A DNA stretch of 64,000 nucleotides from Dioscorea cayenensis subsp. rotundata. Taxonomy: Eukaryota; Streptophyta; Magnoliopsida; Dioscoreales; Dioscoreaceae. Below the pieces are notes generated by a model. It made no database searches, was not told where the DNA came from, and saw only the letters and a list, made by a program, of their open reading frames with translations. The position numbers and the translations under genes are program-made. The stretch covers positions 23,931,016 to 23,995,015 of the forward strand of contig NC_052475.1 in NCBI RefSeq assembly GCF_009730915.1, written 5' to 3'. Positions 45,832 to 58,205 of the stretch are shown one piece after another (position 1 is the first letter of the stretch; the number at the start of each line of letters is the position of its first letter).

Positions 45832-46427
45832 ATGGCAAGAAGAGCTGAAGCACTCTTTTCTTTCCCAGTTGTCTTTGTTGCGCTGATGTTGCTGGCTTCC
45901 ACTTTGGGTAAAACATATCAACCTCACTCCTTCCTCTTGAGCATGCTCTTTGTTTATTGGAGTACTTTTTTAGTCACTGTTACTCAATGATTTCCTTCTG
46001 GCTTAGTTTATCAGCTTCACATTTGAACTCAATGCTCCTAATTTTGAATTGGAAACTGTCAGCTCTACATATTAGTTTACATTTTCTCTGTTGTCACTTG
46101 TCCTGGTTCAAGCTTGAGCTTCATTTGTGCTCATTTGACACAACTACAATGAATTTGATTTTGCTTTCTTCTCATTCCTGATGATTGTGATTATTCCACA
46201 GGAGGGATTATAAAGTTGGCGCAGGGTCAAGTAAGTTTTAAGCCCCTTATTATTCCTGAAAATTTTGAAGCATTAAGAAACATCAAAATTCCTCATACAT
46301 GAAGTATGTCCATGTTCTTTTATTTTTGCAGAAAATTAACATGATGTGTTGCAAAAGCTTCACTAGATGAAGCAACTTTGTTGCTAAGTATCAACTATGC
46401 CTGCTCTCAACTGTTCTGCTCTCAATG
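45832..46427 (+). pseudogene. X8-domain (CBM43) secreted protein gene, truncated, unit 2
   Basis: Exon 1 (45832-45907) encodes a signal peptide MARRAEALFSFPVVFVALML and exon 2 (46202-46230) GGIIKLAQGQ, both closely matching the unit 3 gene at 60437. Exon 3 begins near 46332 but is disturbed at once by an extra stretch (AAAATTAACATGATGTGTTG instead of AAAACATGGTGTGTTG). After TATGCCTGCTCTCA it loses homology and runs into AHL-derived DNA at about 46428. The six cysteines that define X8 are therefore not encoded. Not functional as an X8 protein. Confidence 0.85.
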
Positions 46428-47245
46428 TTCACGACCATGAACATCAACCGGACTGCACTGATGACACAAAATCATCAATGTTAGTACTTCCAATGGTCCC
46501 CATATCAGCTCTCCGTCTCAGAGTCTGGTTAGCAAGCTCCAAGAACAAGCCTAAGCCGCCGATAATCATCACCTGTGATAATCCCAACGTCCTACGTGCT
46601 CATGCCATGGAGGTAAAACTATTGATAATAAACTTGATCAACATCGATCAACACTTACATATTAACTATGCTACACATAGGTGAGTCCTGCATGGTTGTG
46701 ACATCATTGACTACATTGTCGGGTTTGCAAGAAGATGGCAATGTGGAGTGTGTTCTCCGAAGAAGTGGATGCGTGATGAACATGACGCTAAGACAGGGAG
46801 CCACCATCACACTGCAGGGCCGTTTTGAGTTATAAAACTGTGAAGGTTTTGATTTTTTCTCTTCCTTTTTTATTATAAATTTTAGGGTTTTTTTATATAA
46901 TTTTAACGAAATTTCGTTGCGATTTTCGGTGAATTTTTTTAGTGAGGTAAGCGAAAAATCTCTTCAACCAGCGATGTGTTTTTCTTGGGTTGTATAAGAG
47001 GAGCAAACCAATATAGCTGTTTCTCCTTAGCTAAGTATAAGATTTGTTAGAGAGAGAACAAAGAAGTGTGGAAGGAGATGAAGATTTGTTAGATATTTTG
47101 TTGTTAAATGGTAACATTTATTATAAGGTAGTGTTCAAAATATACTAATAAGTTAGAAAGAATAAATACTATTCAAAATAAATTTATAATTAAAAAGTTA
47201 ATAATTAATAAATATTTAATGAATAAGTTCTTTTGTTGTTAAATG

Positions 47246-47280
<35 letters not shown>

Positions 47281-50200
47281 TAAGACGTATGGTTCAAATA
47301 TAATAATAACTTCTAATGAAATTATACTAAACTTAATCATTAATAAATCATTAATAAATACAATATCATAACAAATTAATATATAATAAAATATGGGGGT
47401 AATCTTACCATGAGTAATCATCACCCAAAATTTATCAAACCAAACATGTGTTTTCCAATTCCAGTTTTACAAATTCTTCCAAACAAACAGAAAAATCTTA
47501 TAATACAGTAATTCTAGTTACATCCAACCAAACAGAAAATTTGAATGCACTGTATTTTGAAATCCAAGTATTTTAAGTTACATTGTAATTGAAAATACAC
47601 TGCATTTAGAATTACATCCAACTAAGCGCCACCTTAGTCAACTTCCCTTAGCTTCTGTGCAACCACCACTAGGTTCTAAATACTTGCTTCAACATCCTTC
47701 CCTTACTCAGAACTTCTTCTTCACACCTAGAGCCTCACGAAAGTAGGCATATATATGATTCGGTAATGCCTTAGTGAAAACGTTAGCGAGCTGCTCACCA
47801 TGAGTGTTACAATACTGAATGTCAATGGTTCCATTACTCATAAGGCCACAAATGAAATGGAATCGAGTGTCAATATGCTGCGTTCGTCCGTGCATGCTAG
47901 GAAATAAGTTGTCTGTGATTTGACCATTCTTCAGCAGCACATCTCTAGAATCCAACGACTGTTAGTTGCCCACTTATTCACCATTTGAGTCTTCTTCCAT
48001 GTCAGCATTCGACATGAAGTTTTTAGCATCCGAGTCATCCGATTTCAACCAATCCCACCCTTTATTCTTGAAAAAGTGCATATCTCTGTTGACTTGTACC
48101 TTTTTCGTATATAGATCAAAGACCTTATAGGTTTTTGAGTTCTCGCAATACCCAATGAAAATCATCCTCTGTGATTTGGAGTCAACCTGTTTTCTCATTT
48201 GCGAGTCAATAATTGCAACTACGAGGCAACCGAACACCCAAAGATGGCCCACCTTTGGTTTTGACCTGGTTAGCGCTTTATAAGGCGTTGACTGGTCAAG
48301 CGCTCTCGTCGGCGATCTATAAAGTATGTAAAAGGTGGTGGCTACTATGTCCACCCAGAAATCCGTCTGTGTGTTTAGTTCCTTTAGCATAGTCCTCGTC
48401 ATCTCTATCATCGTTCGGTTTTTTCATTCTACAACACTGTTTTGTTGAGGCGAGTGAGGTACCGTGACATGTTGCCGGATTCTAGTGCGCTCGCAAAACG
48501 TTTTGAAGTCACTTGACTTGAACTCCCCACCACGATCAATCCAGAGTGTCTTCATTGGCAATGAAAATTGTTTCTCAACCAGAAGCTTGAATGCCTTAAA
48601 CTTCTGCAAAGCTTCTGTTTTTCTCTAAAGGAAATATACCCAGCTGTGCCTGGTGAACTTGTCAGTTAACAAGAATAAGTATAAATTGCCTTCAAGTGAT
48701 GGTGTCTGCATCAACCCAACTAAGTCGTCATGAACTAGCTCCAATATTGTTGTTGCTTGCTATGCCTATCCTTTAGGAAACAATTACCTTGTTTGCTTCC
48801 CAAGAGAACAAGCTTCACATGGCTGCAGTGTTGAGATGGATGGAAGTTCTTGCACCAGTTGATTTTGAGATAAACTTTACAAGCTTCTCAGGTGTAGGTG
48901 CCCCTAGCGTCTATGCTAGAGCTTTGACATCTCTTCTTCTCCTTGCACAACATGAGCACTCACGAAGTCATTTGCCAACAAAGTATTGAATTGATTATCT
49001 TTAATTGTACAATCTCCATCCGCGAACTCCACTCTATAACCAGATGACATGATTTGTCCCTACACTTAGTAAATTGTGAGCTAAGTTAGGTACAAATTGA
49101 ACGTTAGTTAGTACATTAATTTGCCATGAGTTTGTTTTCAGTGTAACCATTCCAATGCCCACAACTTCCAGTGTATTCCCATCTTCAAGTCTAATGACTT
49201 AGGGTGGAACTTTTTCTATGCTTTCAAATAGTCTTCTATCACCCACCATGTGGTTGGAACAACCACTGTCCACGAGCCATGCACCTTCATCTTTATGCTT
49301 TAGTCCATTACTTTCCATGAAGAGTAACCCTTGAACATCTCCTTGCTTTGGTTCCTTAGCTGCCACAATCGCCACATTTTGCTCCTTGGTTTTGTACCAA
49401 TATTGGGTCTTAACATGCCCAAACTTTCTACACACAAAGCACTGAACTCCATTTTGCTGTTTGGTAGCTTCATTAGGTTGATAAGCTTCCATGCTTCTCC
49501 CTAGTTTGTGACCACGTCCATGGCCTCTGAAAAAACCATGGTCTCATCCTCTTCCTCTATGAGTGCTCGGATCATTAATTTGTAGAGTTTTGATTTACAA
49601 AGCTAGCTCTTTCTCCTGTCCAAGAGCCATATCAAGGATTGATTCATGGCGCTTTAATGAGCCACTCAATTCCTCAACTGTGAGTGTGCTCATGTTCTAA
49701 GCAAAATCCTGAATTTTCTCACCTTGTTTCATCTTCGTAGTATCTAGTTCAGGGTGCAAAGCATGCAACTTGACTGTGATGATGTTTTGGTTTCCTTGGA
49801 ACTTTGTCCTCAAAGTCTCCCAAACTTCTTTAGCTGCTTTAGCTTCAAATATCCTGATGAGCACCCTTTCATCAAGAGCCTGTTGTATTAAATATAAAGC
49901 CTTCACGTCTTTCTTTAAGCTCTCTTTGAGCCTATTTTCATCTCCCTTTTCACTAAAGCCTTTCTCCAAGAGGCTCCAAAGATCCTTCAACCGAAACATC
50001 ATCTTCATATTCAAGCTCCACAAATTGTAATTCTCTCCCTCGAAGAACGGCACATTTGCCTCCCTTGATGATGAGCAGCAGCAACTAGCCATGAAGTCTC
50101 TGTTCTCTAATACCACTGATAAAACTGTGAAGGTTTTGAGATGTAGCACAAAACTTACACAATGCTCAAATGTTTACAAGTAGTTGCACTGAAGTTTAAT

Positions 50201-50404
50201 ATTCATTAGCTAGCTTGAGTTTAAAAGATACAAAACATACTGAATATAAAGACAAGAGATAAAGTGCATACCAACATGGCAACAAACAAATAGTTACACA
50301 AAGGAAAAAGTAAACATCCAAGTAAGTGGCTCCACATGTACCAATCCATCCAATTGGATGCATAAATCTCCATGCTAAGTACTTTGTACATTAGCCCAAT
50401 CTAA

Positions 50405-53400
50405 GAGCATCTATAATCAATGGCGAACCCAGAAATTTAGTTAAGCCCGGGCTTAGATAAAAGTCAATGTTTTCATATTCGTCACCCTTTAATTTTTCGG
50501 CGTTCTTAGCCCAACTATGGCCTCTCCTCAGTCCAACCATGACTAGTGGCAGAACCATAACTCATCGGTAAGGGGGTTGAAATCAACTACTATCATTGTG
50601 AGGGATATTTTGAATAATTTCTCAAATTTTATCAAACCTTAAAATTTTAGTAAGTTTTAAATAAGAAAAAAATTTCATTACTAAATTTTTTGCATTTAGT
50701 CATGCCACATTATCAATTTAATTTTTTCTTAATTATTAAAAAATTATAAAGTTTAGAACATTGTTTTTTTATAATTTTCAAAATTTCCACATTTTTTTTG
50801 AAAAAAAAATTGTTTTTAATTACTAAAAATTATTAAAAACTTAACATTGTAAACTCTTGGATTTGAACCATGGTGGGCTCCTGTTATCCAACTCCCGCAA
50901 ACCACTCAAGCACATGCCCATTATATATTGGCTAAATACAAAAATAATATTATTAAACATTAATATTCATATAAAATTTCTTAGGCTTAACCTTCATTGG
51001 ACACGGTTCTTCTAAGGTTTTTCGGCCGGCCAGCCCAGACTTCAGCCCGGGCTGCCACCCATGTGGGTCTGCCCCTGTCTATAATGGCATTTGCGCCTGT
51101 GCTCAATAAGCATTTAATGTAAAGTTGCCCCATTATTAGCGCTCAGCCACTGAGCGCTCAACCTGTGGAACCCATGTCCATTTTTTTATTAAAAAAATAT
51201 TTTTTTAATTTAATTAAACCGTGGGGCTTATAATTTATTTTTTCAAACCTTTAAAATTCAAATGTTGGGCAATGGCTCTCTTGTTAATTTTTTAAAATTT
51301 TTAAATTTTCATTTTACCTCTATAAATACATTCTCAAACAAAACTTACATTCTTCTACATTTCTTCATCTTCAAATTTTCAACTATATTATGCATAAAAA
51401 TACTCCTCCATCCTCCCAAGCTTCGAATTTTCAAAATTTCCCATATTATTTCTTCCCACATAATATGGAAAATTTTCAAAATTATCCTACTTCACAAATG
51501 TTTTTCATTTTTATCCAAATGTCCAAAATCAACCAAATTTTCATATGATTATCCTATGTTTTCTGGACCAGGTTTCTTCAATCCAAACATAGGTATGGCA
51601 AGTCAACAAACCAATGTAGAAACAAGTGGCTTTCAGATTCCATCAAGCGATCCCGAAAATTTAGATAAAAATTCTCGTGCCGATCAACAGAATACAACAG
51701 AAATATGTTCATTTTCTGATTCTCAATTTCCCCCTTATTCCACACAATCAGGGATTGAAAATATCGTTCTGAATGAAGACCAACATGTAAATCAAGTTTA
51801 CAAGTGGCAGGCGTGGAGTATGAAAAATGATAAAATGCTCGTGAGTGCATGACTTACAATTTCAACTGATAGTGTTATAGGCATTGCCCAAAAAAATATG
51901 ACGTTTTGGAAATGAGTGGCCAAGTATTTCAATGAAATCGGTGATCTAATCCAAGAAAAAAAACAACTAGTTGTAAGCAACATTGGTTTTGGATGCTTCC
52001 ACTTATTAATGAATTTAACCAATTATAATAGATTATTAAAGGAGCGTTATAGTGGATGGAATGATAATCAATTGAAGGAAGGTGCTCGTACTCTATATTA
52101 TCAAAATCATATAAAACATTTCATCCATGAGCATATTTGGGTTATGTTGAAAGATGATCCAAAATGGAAAGCAAATACTCCTCTTGGTAGGTCTTTAAAA
52201 AAATTAAAGATCAATGAAAACGGTGCTTATACATCATCGTCCAATGCAAATACAAGTATTGTTATAGATAACAGTGAGGTCAAGGTCTGTTCGATTGGTC
52301 AAAAAAGCAACAACAGCAAAAGCAAAGGTGAAAAGAAAATGGAAGTCAAATGTGGTAAAAAAAACCAAACATAGATGAAGAAATTGAAGCAAGATGGGCT
52401 GAATTGTTGAATGCACTGCAATTGAATGCATGTTTAAATTTTGTCGATGCGTTATTGAAATTTTTGTAGCAAGATGATGTTGGACGTTTACTTCATCTAC
52501 ATTCAGAGAGTTACGGCTTTCCCGGTATGCTTGGTAGCATAGATTGCATACATTGGCATTGAAATAATTGCACAGTCACATGGAAAGGCCAATTTACTTG
52601 AGGATATCAAGAGGTTCCAACAATTATGTTAGAAGCGGTTGCTTCAGCCGACCTATGGATTTGGCATGCATTCTTCGAAGTTGTTGTCTCTAATAATGAT
52701 ATAAATGTGCTCAACCAATCTCCTTTGTTCAATGATGTATTATATGGATACGCTCCAGAAATTTAGTTCAATGTTAATGATACAACATACATAAAAGGAT
52801 ATTATATTGCTAATGGAATTTATCTAGATTGGGTAACATTTGTTAAAAGTTTCTCATATCCAGAAGACCAAAGAGAATCAAGTCCAAATGAAATGCAATT
52901 GGGTGGAAGAAAAGACGTTGAGAATGCATTTGTCTTACTTGAATCTCGATTGGCAATTATACGTGGCCCTGCCCATTTTTGGCACAGGGAAAATTGAGAG
53001 ATATAATGTACATATGCATAATATTGCATAACATGATTGTTGAAGATGAAGGAGATGCAATCACAAATTGGGATAACAAAGAAAGTGATTTCTCATTCCT
53101 TGTAAGTCGAGGATGCAGTCAAAATTTTCAACAATACTTAATAAGAGATGCAGAATTACATTATCAAGAAGTACACCATCAACTTTGTTCATACTTGATT
53201 AAGCATATTTGACACCACTTTAGAGTGAATGAAAACGAAAATTAGTGTTTTATATCTTTTCCTAAGAGTTTAATTATGTAATTTTTTTAGTATTTTTTAA
53301 TTTATAGAAATTATTTCTTTATTTGTTCATATTTGATAAATTATTTTTTATTTTTTATCATTAACAAATTAATTAATTTTTCAAATTAATATAGTAATTT

Positions 53401-53702
53401 ATTATTATTCATATATTTTTTTATTATTATAAATATTTATTTTGAAATTTAATTTTGTAAATACATTTATATAATTATTTTATTAAATAAATATGTTTAA
53501 TAAAATATATAAATATAAATAGTTAATAAAATGAATAAAATAATTGTGGGTCATTTTTATAGTATAATTATTATGAGAAATAATTTAATGGGTAAGAGTT
53601 AATGGATTGAATGTGAGTCCTATGTTATAGTATAATTATTATAAAAAATAATTTAATAAATAAAAATTTAATGACTTGATCAAAATGGATATTAGAATAG
53701 TC
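50405..53702 (+). mobile_element. PIF/Harbinger DNA transposon, degenerate, inside a copia LTR
   Basis: Flanked by TAA (50402-50404 and 53703-53705). The left end is GAGCATCTATAATGGCATTTG-like once the inner MITE is removed; the right end, inverted, is GACTATTCTAATATCCATTT. ORF1-like sequence (51262-52374) reads NMTFWK, EGARTLYYQNHIKHFIHEH, MLKDDPKWKANTPLGRSLKK, the NAM/Myb-like partner protein. The transposase (about 52477-53212) reads FPGMLGSIDCIHWH, PTIMLEAVASADLWIWHAFF, SNNDINVLNQSPLFNDV, GYYIANGIYLDWVTFVK, RKDVENAFVLLESRLAIIRG and IILHNMIVEDEGDAI, covering the DDE motif. At least three in-frame stops and a shift make it inactive. Confidence 0.85.
50418..51077. mobile_element. hAT-type MITE nested in the Harbinger element
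   Basis: 660 bp flanked by the 8-bp repeat TCTATAAT (50410-50417 and 51078-51085). The left end starts CAATGGCGAACCCAG and the right end, inverted, CAGGGGCAGACCCAC; both then contain AGCCCGGGCT. The core is AT-rich with no transposase. A B-box-like ACCATGGTTCAAATCCAAGA (minus strand) lies near 50861-50880. Confidence 0.85.
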
Positions 53703-54140
53703 TAACAATTAAAAGAGCCTTGAGACCCAGTCAACTTCCTTTGCCTTCTGTGCAGCCACCGGTAGGTTCTGAGTATTTGCTTCAACATTGAGATCCTATC
53801 ATTGCTAGGATCCTTTGTTCCTCCACCAGCACTGGCGGCCGGCACAGGGTTGACTGTTTTCTTGGGTGGTTCTCAGGGCCGGCAGGTGTTTGGTGGCAGC
53901 ATAGTAGGACCATTGGTTGCGGCGAGCCCAACGGTGGTCATGGCGGCGTCTTTCATGACGGCTGGATTTGATCATCTTCCATTGGAGAAACATGAGAGTA
54001 CTATTACTGGAAGTGGCATGCTTCATCATCATCATCATCATCACTACCGCATTGAGATGCCTGACTTATATGGAGTTGGTGTGCCTTCTGCCATGGCTCC
54101 TCAGCTGTTTGCATGGGCTCATGGTTGAGTTGAAGAAGTG

Positions 54141-54183
<43 letters not shown>

Positions 54184-54310
54184 GATGGTGGTGGATATGG
54201 TTGAGTTTGAAGGAATAAGTTATATATAAGTATCGTGTATTATCACTAATGAACTGGTTTGATTAGATATAATTAAATATTTGAAAATTTTCTTCTAGAA
54301 GAAATATAAT

Positions 54311-54834
54311 TAAAAAAATATTAGGATAATAACCGTATAATAGTAGGAGATCAAGGGTTGAATTTTCTTCTACAATATAACAAGTTTATATGGTGATTGA
54401 GACTGTTAAAAAATCATTTTTATAATAATTCATATTTTGGGATGATGGCTATTGTGGGATGAGGGTCAATATAACTATATAAAATGGTGGCGGCTACATT
54501 GATGAGGGATCTCATCCGATTAAAATAGATTTCTCTCTCATATGAACTATCTACCTTCTAATTTTATTATTATTTATTTTATTTTATTGAAAAGTAATTC
54601 ATTTCAATAAAACTGTGATTTATCCACATTTATTTAAAAAAAAAAAAATAATTCATTCTTTTTTCTCAAAAGACCGAAAAATAAAATACGAAATAGTTGT
54701 TAAAATGATGAATAAACTAATTTTTTTTATAAATAGTTTTTTAATTGTCACACCAATCTCCATCATATTTTACAATTGGATCATTTAAAATTGTCCTTTT
54801 TAAAAAAATTCTTTTGACTCCCTGAGGTTAGGGC
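54311..54834. other. Unit 3 spacer
   Basis: Contains the spacer repeat (54405-54790), interrupted by a retroposon tail at 54607-54650 (AATAAAACTGTGATTTATCC then ACATTT and poly-A). No gene. Confidence 0.5.
54405..54790 (+). repeat. Unit spacer repeat, copy in unit 3
   Basis: Homologous to 34585-34860, with about 100 bp of extra sequence from a retroposon insertion in the middle. Confidence 0.8.
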
Positions 54835-57800
54835 TGCATCATTGCTTCAAAGGAAAGGGCCTTATCAATAGAGTTATTTGCAAAATTGATATTAATCAGG
54901 GGTCCATCAGTAAAATTCAAGTACAAAATTCAGCTGGCATGGCATGCTCCTGTATGTATATTCATTATTCATAAATAAAGCTTTGGCAAAGCGAAGAGCT
55001 TGCAAAGCTCGGTCGCATCTCGCATGATCTTGTCGCCATCACCATCCTTTCTCCATTGCCATAGGACCTTCGTCTTCCAAAGAACCTTCTCTTTCCGCAA
55101 GGTTTTCTTCTTAGCCTCCCTTTTTCAGATTTTTTTTTTCTTTTATTGTCTTTATTTGATTTTGATGCCGATATGTCTAATTTATGAAAGAATTGTTTGT
55201 ATGTTGCCTTGATGCATCAAGGGATTATAGTTTTTGCTTGGTTTACTACACTTTCTTTCTAAGATTAAGGTGCTGTTTGGAGTTACATGTAACTCCAAAT
55301 GCACCACTTTTTATGTTCATCTGTTTGTTTTGAAGGGTTTAGTTTTCCTTTGACCAGCCAAATACTTTTGACTGGCCCAAAATCCTTAATTTGGTTCTAC
55401 GGCCGATTTGGCCATAAAACCAAATCATGGGATTTTGAGAAACCTCATATGGGAAAACTAAATCATCCCTGATCCAAACCTTTCAGAAAACCTCTTTCCT
55501 TCACCTTCATTTCACCGGCAGTCTCTCGTTGATGATCTATACATAGTTATGAGGTTTTCTTAAATTCTATTCACTGTTAATTTTTTCAAAACTCATTCAT
55601 CACAAATCTCATTCTCTCTTTTTTCTTTGCAGTCTTCACTGTTTCTCTGCGGTTCTTCTAATCTAGCACTCTCTGGTGTCTCTTTGGGTGGCATCATCTA
55701 CTTCTTTGAGGTTAGAGCTCATTTTATTGTATGTATTTTGTTTATGTGAATCTAACTGTGGTTTGATGATTTTGTTTGTTTGGGATGTTGTGGGTTTTTC
55801 TCTGATTGTTTATGCAAAAGCTGGATTTTTTTGGTTTTTCTCTGATTTTTTATGCAAAAGTTGGATTTTTTATTGTGGGATCTTGGTTTGATTTGACTAT
55901 TTTGAGTGCTAGATCTAGTTGGTAATACTTGGTAATTCGCTTCTTATGGTCTTCAAGTGGTTTGATTTGGCTGTTTTGAGTGCTAGATCAAGTGATGAAA
56001 ATATAGGTTTTTGAATTTCAAAAGTGGATCTTGTTGACAATCACTCATATGAAGGGAAATTTTAATTTTTGCTGAGATCTTTTGGTCGGCGTTTGGAATT
56101 GTTTGGATGATTATTTTTGTGTTTTCATAAGAGGAAATTTTTAGCATTGTACTTCAAGTGTATGATATGAATGAGATATTGAAAAGTTTATCTTTTTTTG
56201 TAATATTAATTTGATGCTGCAATTTGTGAGAAGAACAACAAGTGTTCTTACTCTTCAGTTAGTTCTTCTGTTTGCATTGGTTTTCCTTCATCTATGTGCT
56301 TCTTCTGATTTTGGTTTCATATTCATTTATGCAGCTTTTTCTGAATGATGGATAAGCTGTTGTTTGATTTAATATTAGCTATGATTTTCCAATGTTTTTG
56401 AATTTAGGCAAATAAAGTTTTCTTCTCTCTTAAACTTAATAATTTAGGCAAATGAAGTCTTCAGAGGTAATATCATCTACAAATCTTTCATATATATTTA
56501 TAACATCAAATAGACATATCAGCCATAGAAATATCATTAGATTTCCGAAAAGTTCAGCACTGAAGAAAAATACGGTAATGTGTAGTTTACCATAATTCAC
56601 TAACAGATGTTCCACCTGTTGCATAGGTGTTGGAGGAATTAACAACATCCATATAGAATGTTCATGCATGGTCTCTAAGTGACATGTTTTGTGAACATGC
56701 ACAAGCCACACCATCAACAGGAGTACTGGTATTTCATTTATTCTCCAATTGATTGGAGAGTTCGATCTGGGCTTGTCTACGTTTTTCAATATATATATAT
56801 GCACAAGATCCTGTTTTGGTTAGTGATTGTTTGACTAAAAAAAAAATTGTGTTCTGAATTTTGTTACAAGATGTGTTTCTCTGTTTCCTTTTAGGATGTT
56901 TCTGCAAAACAGTGTTTTTTTTTAATAGGCTTTGGTAATAGATTCCATGATGGAGGTGCTAGCTAGGCATGGATAGGAAAATGGAGATGTGAAAAGATGT
57001 CATTTTGGTAATTAGTTTTGATTTAATTCATAACCAATAGTGCAAGGATCCATGGTTGATGTTGTGCGCCAATTAAAATTTTTGAATTGGATTATTCCAC
57101 TCATCGCTATTTCTTTTCTTTTGAAAATGGAAATGTGTTTCTCTGTTTTACTCTTATTCTCAAAGTGGGATTGTGGAGAATAAGAATGGTAGAATGTGTT
57201 CCCAAAAGCTCAAAATTGGGATTGGAAGTGTGATTGCAATGGGTTAAGAGGGCTTTAGCTTTTCTAAGTTTGTATGGTAATTATAATAGAAGCAGAGGAT
57301 GTAATTCAGATTTGTTGTTAGGGATTAATGTTTGTTTATTCTTCTTCTTTCTAGCTGTTTGCTTGTACTTGTCTTTTATGATTATTCTGGTTTTCATCCT
57401 AGAGTTCCGAGCAATTGCCTTCAAAACCAAGTTGTTATGGGTTCAATTGATCAATTTGGTTGAGCTTGGATTGATTAGTTTTGGAGATTGAGATCTATAG
57501 GACTTGTAGTTGTGGAAAAGATAATTCCTGATCCAAAGAATGCCATATTAAGGTCATGGTTCATCTTAAAAAATTATTCACGGTTGGCTGATGGAGATGA
57601 AGACGGTGAGAAGTAGGAGAAGAGAAGTAAAAGGTTAAGGTGAAGAAGAGAATATATTGGACTAGAATAGATTATATCTGTAGTTTTTAGGCTAACCTTG
57701 GATATATTTGTTTTCTAGGTCAACTTTGCAATATTTATTTCAATATCAAATTGTGTTAGGCGTTTTTATTTCATTTTCAAAGAAACAAATGAAATAAAGA

Positions 57801-58205
57801 AAAATCCTCTGTAAATTCTATCTCACTATTAGAAATTTATATTTGGTTGGTCTCTGTTTTATTTACCATTACATATTACTTTTCAATAGGAAGTAGAAAC
57901 ATATTTGTTTTTTAGAATAATGAATGGACTTCTTTCAAATTTGAGTTTAGCTCCCAATGCATTTCTTGTTCTGCTGTTGTAAGTTGTATAAACAGAGGAT
58001 GTCATGTTCTAAAATTGTTCGAGGCAAGTATTCATGATTAATCATTCAACGTCCTATACTTCAAACGATGCAAATTTGAGTAATGGTTTTGTTACAAGGT
58101 TTCTTGAAGGTTTTTCTTTTATTTGTGTTGCTATTATGTTATCAAGGTGATAAATTGTTTTTAACTGAAACTCTTAAATACTATAAAATCCAGCATTCGG
58201 TTCAC
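54835..58205 (+). repeat. GHR 5' flank, copy C, interrupted
   Basis: 54835-55269 and 56680-58205 are colinear with the flanks of copies A and B. The 1,410 bp between (55270-56679) are absent from A and B. Confidence 0.85.
55270..56679. mobile_element. Unit 3-specific 1.4 kb insertion, type uncertain
   Basis: Flanked by TAAG on both sides (55266-55269 and 56676-56679). The left end is GTGCTGTTTGGAGTTACATG followed by the inverted words TAACTCCAAATGCACC, a short hairpin. The right end does not show the matching inverted repeat. The inside looks like an untranslated leader and intron rather than a transposase. TAA-type duplication and a GGTGCTGTTTGG-like end would fit a Harbinger-related element, but this is not shown. 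Confidence 0.5.

Larger units (their letters stand above)
46831..53787 (-). mobile_element. Ty1/copia LTR retrotransposon fossil with nested insertions
   Basis: Oriented on the minus strand and flanked by the 5-bp repeat TTGAG (46826-46830 and 53788-53792). The LTRs lie at about 46831-47693 and 50117-53787. They share the outer word ATAAAACTGTGAAGGTTTTG and the inner-end words CAACTTCC and TATTTGCTTCAACA or its variant; both have grown by later insertions, and the basic LTR is about 370 bp. A purine tract AAGGGAAGGA abuts one LTR, and a tRNA-Met-like primer site TGGTATTAGAGA abuts the other. Recognisable parts: gag (49700-50093), CCHC knuckle and protease (49199-49492), integrase (47974-48609) and the end of RNase H (47707-47955). 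It is broken, with several breaks, and not all of pol is recognisable. It is older than the Harbinger element sitting in its LTR. Confidence 0.85.
46428..54310 (+). pseudogene. AHL: AHL gene copy of unit 3, degenerate and split by transposons
   Basis: Similar to the intact AHL at 25306. Exon 1 remnant at about 46428-46612 keeps [20 protein letters not shown] and [11 protein letters not shown], but the AT-hook core RGRP is lost (reads LRVWLASS). The intron is 46613-46680. Exon 2 starts at 46681 with shifts and a missing segment, reaches GGCCGTTTTGAG at 46830, and resumes at 53788 with TTGAGATCCTATCATTGCTA. There it reads FLGGSQGRQVFGGSIVGPL and [20 protein letters not shown] to a stop near 54126. 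A 3' UTR copy follows to 54310. The 6,957 bp between are a copia fossil with nested elements. The start is fused to the broken X8 gene of unit 2. Not functional. Confidence 0.88.

Noticed and set aside
51916-52374. Possible host gene annotated in some plants as a GST T3-like protein
   Set aside because: The sequence is the ORF1 partner protein of a PIF/Harbinger element, lying between that element's ends next to its transposase; it is unrelated to the GHR genes here.
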